Below are positions 43,862-52,684 of a stretch of DNA of 64,000 nt, in pieces. The position numbers and the translations under genes were made by a program. Source of the DNA: Schauerella aestuarii (lineage in GTDB: Bacteria > Pseudomonadota > Gammaproteobacteria > Burkholderiales > Burkholderiaceae_B); contig NZ_SIZW01000039.1 of NCBI RefSeq assembly GCF_009866805.1, forward strand, positions 186,001 to 250,000, written 5' to 3'. The notes under the pieces were generated by a model. It was not told where the DNA came from and ran no database searches. It was given only the letters and a program-made list of their open reading frames with translations. The stretch's first letter is position 1, and each line of letters starts with the position of its first letter.

Positions 43862-44106
43862 AAGTCGCAGTAAGTGAGCCTGCCTGCACAGTTGGCCCGC
43901 GTATCGGCAAACCAGCAGACACGAAATTCAAGTTACGCTCATCTGAAGCGAGCGGCAACTGCGTAACAAACAGACGGTGGCGATATTCAGGTTAACGGTT
44001 AAACGAACTGAGACCCTATTGTGCGGCAGAAGCGCCAGCGAATCAAACGGCCTCGATGGCTTCGTTCAATTAGCGGGCTTGGGTGCGGTGGCATCCTCCC
44101 TCGGTC

Positions 44107-46149
44107 CTATACCGCCAGCGCCGTCTGCCGGCGCATGCGCGCCATTTGGCTGAAGACGGCGGGCAGGGCGATCAGCACGCCGATCACACCGCTGGTGATG
44201 CCCGGCTTGATGATGAGCAATGCGCCGACCACGCACAGCACCCGTTCCCATGTCGTCATGGCGGTCAGCAGGTACTTCGAGAGCGCGCCCGATAGCAGCA
44301 CGAGTCCGATTGCGCAGCCGATGAAGGTCACGAAAAAGTCGGGCCACGTAAAGCCTTGCACCGAGATCAACAGTGCGGGCGAAAACACGAATACGAACGG
44401 CACGATGAGTTTGGTGATGCCCAGCCTGAAGGCGGTGTTGGCGGTGGCCATGGGATCGCTGCCCGCCAGGCCTGCCGCGGCATACGCCGCAAGGGCCACC
44501 GGCGGCGTGATATCGGCCAGCAACCCGAAATAGAACACGAAGAAGTGTGCGGCGATCGGCTGCACCCCCAACTGCACCAGTGTGGGCGCGGCCACGGTGA
44601 CCATGATGATGTAGTTGGCCGTGGTCGGAATGCCGCAGCCCATCAACACGCACACGAAGCCCGTCATGATGAGGGCCATCAACAGCGTGATCGACTGCGT
44701 ATCCGTGAGGGCGGCCAGGAAGTCGGGCGTGATGGCTTGAAATCCCAAGGCCAGCGCTTGCGACGCGCTGATCACGATGCTGGAGATCTTGAAGCCCACG
44801 CCTGTAAGCGTGACCACACCGATCACGATGCCCACACAACCGGCGGCCGCGCCCACGGCCAGCGCGTACTTGGCGCCGGTTTCGAAGGCGTCGTAGAGAT
44901 CGCGCCACTTCAGCCGCTGCGCCGGGTTGAGCATCCCCACGACGATGCAGCCGGTGATGCCGGCGAAAGCGGCGAGATAAGGCGTGCGGCCGCTGGCGAG
45001 CACGCCCACCAGCATGATGAGCGGAATCAGGGTGGGCCAGCGTTGCTTGAACGACTGCACCAGGTGCGGCATTTCTTCGGCCGTCATGCCGCGCAGGCCC
45101 TGGCGCTTGGCTTCGAAGTGCACCTGCATGAACATGCCGAAGAAGTACAGCGCGGCCGGGCAGATCGCGGCGATGGCGATTTGTTGGTAGGGGATGCCCA
45201 GGAACTCGATCATCAGGAACGCAGCCGCGCCCATGATGGGCGGCGTGATCTGCCCGCCGGTGCTCGAGGCCGCTTCGACCGCCGCGGCGAAGTGACGCGG
45301 ATAGCCGGTGCGGATCATGGCGGGAATGGTGAGTGAACCCACCGTGACGGCGTTGGCCACCGACGATCCCGACAGCATGCCGAACATCGCCGAGCCGAAT
45401 ACCGACACTTTGGCCGGCCCGCCGGCATACCGCCCGGCAACGGTGGAGGCCACATCCAGAAAGAGCTGACCGAGCCCGATGCGCGTGGCGAGCACGCCGA
45501 ACAGCACGAAGTGGAACACGTAGGTGGCCACCACGCCCACGGCGATGCCATAGACGCCCTGACTTGTGAGATACAGGTGGTTGACCAACTGCGACCACGT
45601 GTTGCCCGCATGCTGGAACAAGCCGGGGAAGAACTGCCCGAACATGGCGTAGGCCATGAACACCAATGCGATGATAGTGAGCGGCCAGCCCATCGCGCGG
45701 CGGGTGGCTTCGAGCAGCCCGATGATCAGGATCGTACCCATGACCACGTCCAGCGTATCGGGATTGCCGACGCGAAAGGCGAGGTCATCGAAGATATAGG
45801 GGATGTAGAGGACCGTCAGCGCGAGCGCGATGGCGATGGCCCAGTCGTAGAGCGGCACGCCGCCGGGTGTCCACCATGTGTTGCGCGGCTCGCGTTCGTA
45901 ATGGGCCTTGCTGAATCCGAACACCAGGAAAATCAGACTCAGGACGAAGGCAAGGTGAACGCCTCGGTGAGTGGCTTCACGCAGCAAGCCGAAGCCCGCC
46001 GTGTAGTAGTGGAAGATTGACAACATCACCAGCAGGAACGAAACCAGCATGGCGGCCGATCGATGCAATGGACGAAAGCGGATCTCGGGATCGAATTTTT
46101 CGGCGAGTTGCTGGGATTTTTCTAGATCGATTTGCATGAGAAGCACCAT
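44107..46149 (-). CDS. TRAP transporter fused permease (4TM/12TM)
   Basis: A 680-residue fusion of the small (DctQ-like, about first 180 residues) and large (DctM-like) TRAP membrane subunits, the form that pairs with TAXI receptors. Visible parts are FGSAMFGMLSGSSVANAVTV and AVEAASSTGGQITPPIMGAA in the large subunit, which repeat in mirror form later (MGCGIPTTANYIIMVTVAAP). Substrate is unknown. It follows the TAXI receptor gene by 72 bp. ATG 46137 (MQIDLEKSQQ) is an alternative start. Confidence 0.94.
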   Translation of the reverse strand: MVLLMQIDLEKSQQLAEKFDPEIRFRPLHRSAAMLVSFLLVMLSIFHYYTAGFGLLREATHRGVHLAFVLSLIFLVFGFSKAHYEREPRNTWWTPGGVPLYDWAIAIALALTVLYIPYIFDDLAFRVGNPDTLDVVMGTILIIGLLEATRRAMGWPLTIIALVFMAYAMFGQFFPGLFQHAGNTWSQLVNHLYLTSQGVYGIAVGVVATYVFHFVLFGVLATRIGLGQLFLDVASTVAGRYAGGPAKVSVFGSAMFGMLSGSSVANAVTVGSLTIPAMIRTGYPRHFAAAVEAASSTGGQITPPIMGAAAFLMIEFLGIPYQQIAIAAICPAALYFFGMFMQVHFEAKRQGLRGMTAEEMPHLVQSFKQRWPTLIPLIMLVGVLASGRTPYLAAFAGITGCIVVGMLNPAQRLKWRDLYDAFETGAKYALAVGAAAGCVGIVIGVVTLTGVGFKISSIVISASQALALGFQAITPDFLAALTDTQSITLLMALIMTGFVCVLMGCGIPTTANYIIMVTVAAPTLVQLGVQPIAAHFFVFYFGLLADITPPVALAAYAAAGLAGSDPMATANTAFRLGITKLIVPFVFVFSPALLISVQGFTWPDFFVTFIGCAIGLVLLSGALSKYLLTAMTTWERVLCVVGALLIIKPGITSGVIGVLIALPAVFSQMARMRRQTALAV

Positions 46150-46221
46150 CGCAAGAACGCATCGCGGCGGCCTCGATATGCACGAGACCGCCGGTAAAGG
46201 AAAAGCCGCGTGGCGCCTGCC

Positions 46222-47184
46222 TTACTTCAACAGGCCGACTTCCTTGTAGTACTTCTCGGCGCCGGGATGAAACGGAATGCCGGCACCTTTGACGGCGTTT
46301 TCGCGCGTGATCATCTTGCCTTTGGCGTGACCGCTATCGAGCGTTTTGCGCGTCGCATCGTTGTAGAGCGTTTTGGTCATTTCGTAGATCACGTCCGTCG
46401 GGATCTTGGCCGACGTCACCATCTGCGCATTGACCGAGATGGTCTTCGTCTCGCCCACGCCCTGATACGTATTCGCCGCAATCGTGTCGGGCGTGAAGAA
46501 CTCCTGCTTCTGGCGCAGGCCGTCGATCTCGGGGCCGACCAACGGTACGAGTTCGATGCCGCCGCCGCTCGATGCGAGCTCGGCGATGGCCCCGGCCGGC
46601 GCGCCGCCCACGAAGAAGAACGCATCCAGCCCGCCGTCCTTGAGCTTGTCGCCCGCCTGGTTGGGCTTGAGGTATTCCGCTTTGATGTCCTTTTCGGTAA
46701 TGCCGTACGCGCCCAGGATCAACCGTACGTCGACGAGCGTGCCCGATCCGGGTTCGTCCATCGACACGCGTTTGCCTTTCAGGTCGGCCACCGATTTGAT
46801 GCCCGCGCCTTTGCGCGTCACCAGATGAATACTTTCGGGATATAGGGTGGAAATCAGGCGTAGCCCTTCCGCCTTTGGCCGGCCTTCGAAGGTGCCGGTG
46901 CCGGTGAAGGCCCAATAGGCCACATCGGACTGCGTGAAGCCGGCTTCGAGCGAACCGCCCTGGATGCCGTTGATGTTGGCCACCGAGCCATTGGATGCGA
47001 CGGCTGTGGCGATGAGTTTGCCCGGCACCGAGACCGAGTTGGCGATCATGCCGCCCACCGGGTAGTACGTGCCGGCCGTGCCGCCCGTGCCGATGCGGAA
47101 GAACTGTTGTGCCTGCGCGCCGGTGGCCGCGGTGGCGAGCATGGCGGCAAGCGACAGTGTTTTGACCCAGGTATTCAACGACAT
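46222..47184 (-). CDS. TAXI family TRAP transporter solute-binding protein
   Basis: A 320-residue TAXI receptor. Signal peptide MSLNTWVKTLSLAAMLATAA, cut near AQA, then FFRIGTGGTAGTYYPVGGMI, the hallmark N-terminus of TAXI proteins. Later VSMDEPGSGTLVDVRLIL and FFFVGGAPAGAIAELA fit the fold. It feeds the fused TRAP permease downstream. Amino acids such as glutamate or glutamine are common ligands of this class, but the ligand here is unknown. Confidence 0.94.
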   Translation of the reverse strand: MSLNTWVKTLSLAAMLATAATGAQAQQFFRIGTGGTAGTYYPVGGMIANSVSVPGKLIATAVASNGSVANINGIQGGSLEAGFTQSDVAYWAFTGTGTFEGRPKAEGLRLISTLYPESIHLVTRKGAGIKSVADLKGKRVSMDEPGSGTLVDVRLILGAYGITEKDIKAEYLKPNQAGDKLKDGGLDAFFFVGGAPAGAIAELASSGGGIELVPLVGPEIDGLRQKQEFFTPDTIAANTYQGVGETKTISVNAQMVTSAKIPTDVIYEMTKTLYNDATRKTLDSGHAKGKMITRENAVKGAGIPFHPGAEKYYKEVGLLK

Positions 47185-47380
47185 GACGGCTTCTCCAAAG
47201 GACTGCTTGATGACGTGACGTGAGCACCTGTCCCCTCAGACAGGCGCACGATGCAGCGCAAGCCATGAACCGTCTGTGATGCGGTGTGATAATGGCTTGC
47301 CTGTGTCAGTTTGGCACGCGATGTATCTCAAGCCAACGCTTACGGCATCATGGTTTGCCCCAACTAGGAGAAACGGATTC

Positions 47381-48541
47381 ATGACTTTCGACGTTACCGA
47401 TGATGCCGCCATGCATGCGTTTATCGACATCGAGGTGCCGCCCCCCGCGCGCGTGGGCGATGCGGCCTCGGACATCGACACGCCGTCGCTGGTGCTGGAC
47501 CTGGATGTTTTCGACGCCAATCTGGCACGCATGCAGGCGTGGGCCACAAAGCACGGGGTGGGCTTGCGCGCGCACGCCAAGGCGCACAAATGTCCCGAGG
47601 TGGCCTTGCGGCAGATCGCGCTGGGGGCAGTGGGCATCTGCTGTCAGAAAGTGACTGAAGCCGTGCCGTTCGTGCAAGCTGGCGTGGAAGATATTCTGAT
47701 CAGCAACCAGGTGGTGGGCGCGCCGAAGTTGGCGTTGCTGGCCCGGCTCGCGTCGCAAGCCCGCATGGCCGTTTGCGTGGACGATGCGGGCAATCTTGCC
47801 GATATCGCAGCGGCCATGCAGCATGCCGGTACCACCATCGATATCCTGGTCGAGATCGATGTGGGGCAGGGGCGTTGCGGCGTACCCGATGCGGCGGGCG
47901 CATGGACCCTGGCGCAGTATGCCGCCACCACGCCGGGCCTGCGGTTTCGCGGCTTGCAGGCTTATCACGGGTCGGTACAGCACGTACGCGAGCCGGCGGC
48001 ACGCGCGGCCATTTGCAGGGAGGTCGCCGCGCGTATCCAGGCGGTGGTCGCGCATTTGAACGAACGCGGGCTCGCGTGCGCCGACATCAGCGGCGCCGGC
48101 ACGGGCTCGGCGCAATTCGATGCGGGCAATGGCCTCTATACCGAACTGCAGGCCGGCAGCTACGCCTTCATGGATGTGGATTACGGCAGCAACGCGTGGG
48201 ACGAGGTACTGGCGTTCGACGTGAGCCTCACGCTGTTGAGCACGGTAATGAGCGTGGCCACGCCGGGCCGCGCGGTGCTGGATGCCGGACTGAAATCGAT
48301 GACGATCGAGTCGGGCCTGCCCCGCGTGCTGGGCCGCGCGGGCTTGCGCGTGGCGCAGGTCAACGATGAACATGCCGTGGTGGCGGTCGAGTCGGGTGCC
48401 GCGCCCGCGTTGGGCGACAAGCTGGCGCTCGTGGTGCCCCACGTGGACCCGGCCTTCAATCTGCACGATACGGTCGTGGCCGTGCGCGGCGGTCGGGTCG
48501 AAGGCTTGTGGGCGATCGCGGCTCGGGGATTGAGCCGCTAG
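47381..48541 (+). CDS. DSD1-family PLP enzyme (D-threonine aldolase or D-3-hydroxyaspartate-type)
   Basis: A 386-residue fold-type III PLP enzyme. The Schiff-base lysine is K67 in RAHAKAHKCPE. The C-terminal metal pair is H354 and D356 in VPHVDP. D-threonine aldolases use His plus Asp, whereas D-serine and D-threo-hydroxyaspartate dehydratases use His plus Cys, so an aldolase-like reaction is favoured. It is divergent from the TAXI-TRAP operon, which suggests that the importer may bring in the amino acid acted on. The start has a TAGGAGAAA site. Confidence 0.87.
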   Translation: MTFDVTDDAAMHAFIDIEVPPPARVGDAASDIDTPSLVLDLDVFDANLARMQAWATKHGVGLRAHAKAHKCPEVALRQIALGAVGICCQKVTEAVPFVQAGVEDILISNQVVGAPKLALLARLASQARMAVCVDDAGNLADIAAAMQHAGTTIDILVEIDVGQGRCGVPDAAGAWTLAQYAATTPGLRFRGLQAYHGSVQHVREPAARAAICREVAARIQAVVAHLNERGLACADISGAGTGSAQFDAGNGLYTELQAGSYAFMDVDYGSNAWDEVLAFDVSLTLLSTVMSVATPGRAVLDAGLKSMTIESGLPRVLGRAGLRVAQVNDEHAVVAVESGAAPALGDKLALVVPHVDPAFNLHDTVVAVRGGRVEGLWAIAARGLSR

Positions 48542-48556
48542 TTGCGCCCGATTGAG

Positions 48557-48578
48557 GCTCGCCGACGCCGTGGCGAGC
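48557..48578. terminator. Hairpin between convergent genes
   Basis: GCTCGCC and GGCGAGC form a perfect 7-bp stem with an 8-nt loop, 16 bases after the DSD1-family stop and about 95 bp before the end of the convergent Bug gene. No T-run, so only a weak terminator call. Confidence 0.4.
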
Positions 48579-48673
48579 GGCTGGCAGGGTCAGCAACGAA
48601 CGGGATCAGTCATCCAGCAAGGCCAGCAATTGAAAGGCGAGCGGCGCTGCGGCCGCCGCCTCGATGATCTGCA

Positions 48674-49627
48674 TCAGTCGAGCTGCGCGCCGGAACGCTT
48701 GACGGCATCGCCCCATTTGACGATTTCGCTGTCGATATACGCGCCGGTTTCGGCCGGCGTCTTGATCATCGGCTCGGCGCCGCGATCCCGCAGGAACTGC
48801 GCCATGTCCGGTTGCTGAAGCACGCGGCCGATGGCCTCGTTCATATACGTCACCGCTTCGGGCGGCGTGCCGGCCGGCGCGAGCACCACGGCCCAGCCGA
48901 TCGCCTCGAAGCCGGGATAGCCGGACTCCGCCACGGTGGGCACGTCGGGCAATTGCGAAATGCGCTGCGCCGACGTCACCGCGAGAGCGATGGCGCGTTT
49001 GGACTGCAAGCTGGTCATCGCCGCCGTCACCGAATCCACCATCAAAGGCACCTGGTGACCCAGGAAATCCGCTTGTGCCGGGCCGCTGCCGCGATAGGGA
49101 ATGTGGCGGATCTGAATTTGCGCGGCCGCCTTGAACATCTCGGCCGACAGATGCTGCGTGCCGCCCACGCCGGCGCTGGCGTACGCCAGTTCGTCGGGAT
49201 GCGCGCGCGCGTCCTTGACCAGATCGGCGATCGAATTGATGCCCGACTGGGGATTGGCGAGAAACACGAGCGGCACCGAAAACACGCTGGCCACCGGCGT
49301 GAAGTCCGTCTTCAGGTCGTAGCGCAGCGACGTGTACAGCGTGCGGTTGACGGCTGCGGCGCTGGCGGGCATCACGAAGGTGTAGCCGTCGGCATCGGCG
49401 CGCGCGGCCTGTTCCAGGCCGATATTGCTGCCGGCGCCGGCCTTGTTTTCGATGATGATCGGCTGCTTGATGATCGGACCCAGGCGCTCGGCCATGGCGC
49501 GCGCGAAGATATCGGTCGCCTGTCCCGGCGGGAACGGCACGATCAGGCGGATGGGGCGGTCGGGATACGCTGCGAGTGCAGCAGTGCTGGCCACGGCCAG
49601 GCACAGGCCGAGAAGAAGACGTTTCAT
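48674..49627 (-). CDS. Bug/TctC-family periplasmic solute-binding protein
   Basis: A 317-residue tripartite tricarboxylate receptor. Signal peptide [19 protein letters not shown], then the mature start [20 protein letters not shown]. Motifs [25 protein letters not shown] and [20 protein letters not shown] are typical. No TctA or TctB gene is nearby, so it is an orphan receptor as is common in Burkholderiales. Divergent from the ArgD-type gene. Ligand unknown. Confidence 0.93.
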   Translation of the reverse strand: MKRLLLGLCLAVASTAALAAYPDRPIRLIVPFPPGQATDIFARAMAERLGPIIKQPIIIENKAGAGSNIGLEQAARADADGYTFVMPASAAAVNRTLYTSLRYDLKTDFTPVASVFSVPLVFLANPQSGINSIADLVKDARAHPDELAYASAGVGGTQHLSAEMFKAAAQIQIRHIPYRGSGPAQADFLGHQVPLMVDSVTAAMTSLQSKRAIALAVTSAQRISQLPDVPTVAESGYPGFEAIGWAVVLAPAGTPPEAVTYMNEAIGRVLQQPDMAQFLRDRGAEPMIKTPAETGAYIDSEIVKWGDAVKRSGAQLD

Positions 49628-49859
49628 TGCAAGGTCTCGAAAATATAAGCGCGGGCGATGCCGGCGGAAATCGGTACAAGGGGCGAAGACGGCATTGCAG
49701 GGGCCGCGAGTCAGGCCCCTGTCGACTCGTCTGACGCACCTTGTGGGCATGCCGCGAGCATTTTTGACGACGGGCGTCACAATACCATCCCCCTGCGATG
49801 CTAAATTGTGTGGTTACGCCACATCGGTGGTCTTACTCTTGCCGTTTCAGGAACTGCAC

Positions 49860-51053
49860 ATGGCCTTGAATGAATACGATGTCTCGTCTTTGATGGACAT
49901 CACCTCGCGTCCCGACCTCGTTTTCGTCAAGGGCCAGGGCTCCTGGCTGGAAGACAACAGCGGCAAGCGATATCTGGATTTCATTCAGGGCTGGGCCGTG
50001 AACTGCCTGGGCCATAGCGCGCCCGAGATGAAGCAGGCCCTCGTCGCGCAAGCCGATAAGCTCATGAATCCGTCGCCGGCGTTCTACAACGAGCCGTCGA
50101 TCGCGCTGTCGCTGCGTCTCACGCAGGCGTCGTGTTTCGATCGCGTGTTCTTCGCCAACAGCGGCGCCGAAGCCAATGAAGGCGCGATCAAGCTCGCCCG
50201 CAAATGGGGCCGCGTCAAGCGCAACGGCGCCTACAAGATCATCACGATGGACCACGGCTTCCACGGCCGTACGCTCGCCACCATGTCGGCGTCGGGCAAA
50301 CCGGGCTGGGGCACGATGTTCGCCCCGCAGGTGGACGGATTCCCGAAGGCCGATCTGAACGACCTGGCCTCCGTCGAGGCGTTGATCGACGACCAGACGG
50401 TCGCCATCATGCTCGAACCGGTACAGGGCGAGGGGGGCGTGATCCCCGCCACCAAGGCATTCATGCAAGGCCTGCGCCGTCTGGCCGACACGCACAATCT
50501 GCTGTTGATCGTGGACGAAGTGCAAACCGGCATGGGCCGTTGCGGCACGATGTTCGCGTATCAATTGTCGGACGTGGTGCCGGACATCATGACGCTGGGC
50601 AAAGGCATCGGCGGCGGTGTGCCGCTGGCCGCGCTCCTGGCGCGCCAGGACGTGTGCGTGTTTTCGCATGGCGACCAGGGCGGCACGTACAACGGCAATC
50701 CGTTGTCGACGGCGGTGGGCGTGGCGGTGTTCGATGCGTTGGCGGCCCCGGGCTTCCTGGACGGCGTCAAGGCACGTGCCCAGCAGTTGCAGAAGGGCCT
50801 GATGACGATTTCCGGCAAGCATGGCATGGGTGGCGAACGCGGGCATGGTCTCTTGCGTGCGTTGATCCTTGATCGCGACGACGGTCCTGCCATCGTGGAG
50901 GCGGCGCGCACCCGTGCACCCGAAGGTCTGCTGCTGAATGCGCCGCGTCCCAATCTGCTGCGCTTCATGCCGGCCCTGAACGTGACCGAGCAGGAAGTGG
51001 CCACGATGCTCAAGCAGCTCGACGAGCTGATTACGGCGGTTCGCAAGGGTTGA
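49860..51053 (+). CDS. argD: Acetylornithine aminotransferase-type class III aminotransferase
   Basis: A 397-residue PLP-dependent class III aminotransferase. [19 protein letters not shown], the cofactor-binding [12 protein letters not shown] (218-229) and lysine K248 in [10 protein letters not shown] are all present. The closest resemblance from memory is to Bordetella-type ArgD, which converts N-acetylglutamate semialdehyde to acetylornithine in arginine synthesis. Other omega-aminotransferases share the fold. A 232-bp gap separates it from the divergent Bug gene and contains a TGTGG-TTACG-CCACA inverted repeat at 49809-49823. Confidence 0.88.
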   Translation: MALNEYDVSSLMDITSRPDLVFVKGQGSWLEDNSGKRYLDFIQGWAVNCLGHSAPEMKQALVAQADKLMNPSPAFYNEPSIALSLRLTQASCFDRVFFANSGAEANEGAIKLARKWGRVKRNGAYKIITMDHGFHGRTLATMSASGKPGWGTMFAPQVDGFPKADLNDLASVEALIDDQTVAIMLEPVQGEGGVIPATKAFMQGLRRLADTHNLLLIVDEVQTGMGRCGTMFAYQLSDVVPDIMTLGKGIGGGVPLAALLARQDVCVFSHGDQGGTYNGNPLSTAVGVAVFDALAAPGFLDGVKARAQQLQKGLMTISGKHGMGGERGHGLLRALILDRDDGPAIVEAARTRAPEGLLLNAPRPNLLRFMPALNVTEQEVATMLKQLDELITAVRKG

Positions 51054-51068
51054 TCGCCGCGCGACCGA

Positions 51069-51114
51069 GATCGCCTCATTTCGTCATGTCGCCAAACGAC
51101 GACGTGAGGCGATC
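51069..51114. terminator. Stem-loop between convergent argD and MFS genes
   Basis: GATCGCCTCA (51069-51078) and TGAGGCGATC (51105-51114) form a perfect 10-bp stem, with a second inner stem of TCGTC and GACGA. It lies 16 bases past the argD stop. No T-run follows. The next 110 bp to the MFS stop codon hold nothing recognisable. Confidence 0.45.
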
Positions 51115-51226
51115 GGAAGCGCATAGCCACCTCGGCGGCAGGGTCGGTGTCGCTCGACGTTCCATGTTGGACGCTGGCAGCGCCGACATTGCAGACGTCA
51201 GGTTGGCACTTCCGACAACGCCAGCG

Positions 51227-52474
51227 TCAGGCCGGCCGCGCGACCGGCTCTTCGTCGGGGTGCAGCGACTTGAGGTTGCGCAACTCCGGAAACAGCCACA
51301 TCCATATCCCTGCGACGGCAATCGTGCCCAGTCCGCCAATCACGACGGCCGGTGCGGCGCCGACGAGGGCCGCCACCACGCCCGATTCGAACTCGCCCAA
51401 TTGATTGGACGTGCCGATGAAGAGGGTGTTGACGGCGCTCACCCGCCCAAGCATCTCGTCAGGCGTATTGAGTTGCACCAGCGACGAGCGCACCACGACG
51501 CTGATGGCATCGGCGGCGCCCAGTACCACCAGGGCCGCCACCGAGATCGGAATCGAGGTGGACAGGCCGAACACCACCGTCGCCAGGCCGAACATCCCCA
51601 GCGCGGCAAACAGTTTGTGGCCGATATTGCCTTCCAGCCCGCCGCTGCGCGCCAAGGCCAACGACATCAGCACCGCGCCACACGCCGGTGCCGCGCGTAA
51701 AAAGCCCAGCGCCCAGGGGCCGGCATGCAGAATATCCTTGGCAAACACGGGGAGCAATGCCGTGGCACCGCCCAGCAGCACGGCGAATAGATCCAGCGAG
51801 AGTGTGCCCAGCAGGATGCGGCGGCGCGCGATGAACGACAGGCCGGCAAAGATGGTGCGCCAGGTCGTGGCAGCGCGCTTGGCCGGCGCGCGCTGGATGG
51901 GCAGCGACACGATCGCCGCCAATGCCGTCAGGTGCATGGCCGCAGCGGCCAGGTAGATGCCGCCTGCGCCAAAACCATAGCCGATCCCGCCCAGAGCAGG
52001 CCCGGCAATCTGCGCAACCTGATTGCTCGATGCCGCGAATGCCGTGGCGCGCGGAATCCACTCGCGCGCCACGACAGCCGGAATGAGGGTGGAAAGCGTG
52101 GGCGCCTCGAAGGCGCGCGCGGCGCTCAGGGCGATGATGGTGGCGTACACCAGCAGCTTGTCGGCATGCCCGGTAAGCGACGCCACGGCCAGCACGGTGG
52201 TGGCGATGGCTTCGAGCGCCAGGCAGCAGGCCACGATCTTGCGCCGATCGAATTTGTCGGCCGCATGGCCGACCACCAAGGTGAGGATCACCATCGGTGC
52301 AAACTGCGCCAGCCCGATCATGCCCAGATCGAACGCGCTCCCGGTCATGTCATAGACCTGCCAGCCGACGGCCACCGACACGATTTGAAAGGCCAGCGAT
52401 GAGGCGAAGCGCGCAACGAGAAAGCGCGCAAACGCCGGGTGCGCAGCAAACAGAGTGGGAGCGGAAGGAGGCAT
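51227..52474 (-). CDS. MFS transporter (MFS_3/EntS-like)
   Basis: A 415-residue twelve-helix major facilitator. The N-terminal ARFASSLAFQIVSVAVGWQVYD and the loop GHAADKFDRRKIVACC (the GxxxDRxxRR-type motif A) are typical of the MFS_3 group that includes EntS and drug exporters. The mid-loop is RAPAKRAATTWRTIFAGLSF. Substrate unknown. Confidence 0.92.
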   Translation of the reverse strand: MPPSAPTLFAAHPAFARFLVARFASSLAFQIVSVAVGWQVYDMTGSAFDLGMIGLAQFAPMVILTLVVGHAADKFDRRKIVACCLALEAIATTVLAVASLTGHADKLLVYATIIALSAARAFEAPTLSTLIPAVVAREWIPRATAFAASSNQVAQIAGPALGGIGYGFGAGGIYLAAAAMHLTALAAIVSLPIQRAPAKRAATTWRTIFAGLSFIARRRILLGTLSLDLFAVLLGGATALLPVFAKDILHAGPWALGFLRAAPACGAVLMSLALARSGGLEGNIGHKLFAALGMFGLATVVFGLSTSIPISVAALVVLGAADAISVVVRSSLVQLNTPDEMLGRVSAVNTLFIGTSNQLGEFESGVVAALVGAAPAVVIGGLGTIAVAGIWMWLFPELRNLKSLHPDEEPVARPA

Positions 52475-52548
52475 CGGCGGATCGTACCTGGGGCGGGCTT
52501 ACGACTGCTTGAAGTCGGGCGACCAGAGGCGCGGCCCCGACACCTGCT

Positions 52549-52660
52549 GCGGCAGCTATGGTTGCTGCGGCTGCTGCGGCTGCTGCAGTGGCTGCCACGG
52601 TTACTGCCACCTTTGCTGCAGGTACGGTGGCTGCCACGGTTGCTGCGGCAGCCCAACGGC
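52549..52660. repeat. GCTGC-rich simple repeat region
   Basis: The gap between the MFS and carboxylase genes holds an irregular (GCTGCGG)n tract, and GTGGCTGCCACGGTT occurs exactly twice, at 52588-52602 and 52627-52641 (39 bp apart). The short palindrome GTGGCTGCCAC in each copy can form small hairpins after the end of the MCC operon. No coding signal. Confidence 0.7.
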
Positions 52661-52684
52661 GCTACCGCAGCAACGACCGCGCTG

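Noticed and set aside
48606-49739. Alternative 377-residue frame over the second Bug gene
   Set aside because: It is shifted against the real gene, lacks a signal peptide and all family motifs.
49809-49823. TGTGG-TTACG-CCACA inverted repeat as an operator
   Set aside because: The arms are only 5 bp and no regulator gene is adjacent, so it is not called as a separate site.
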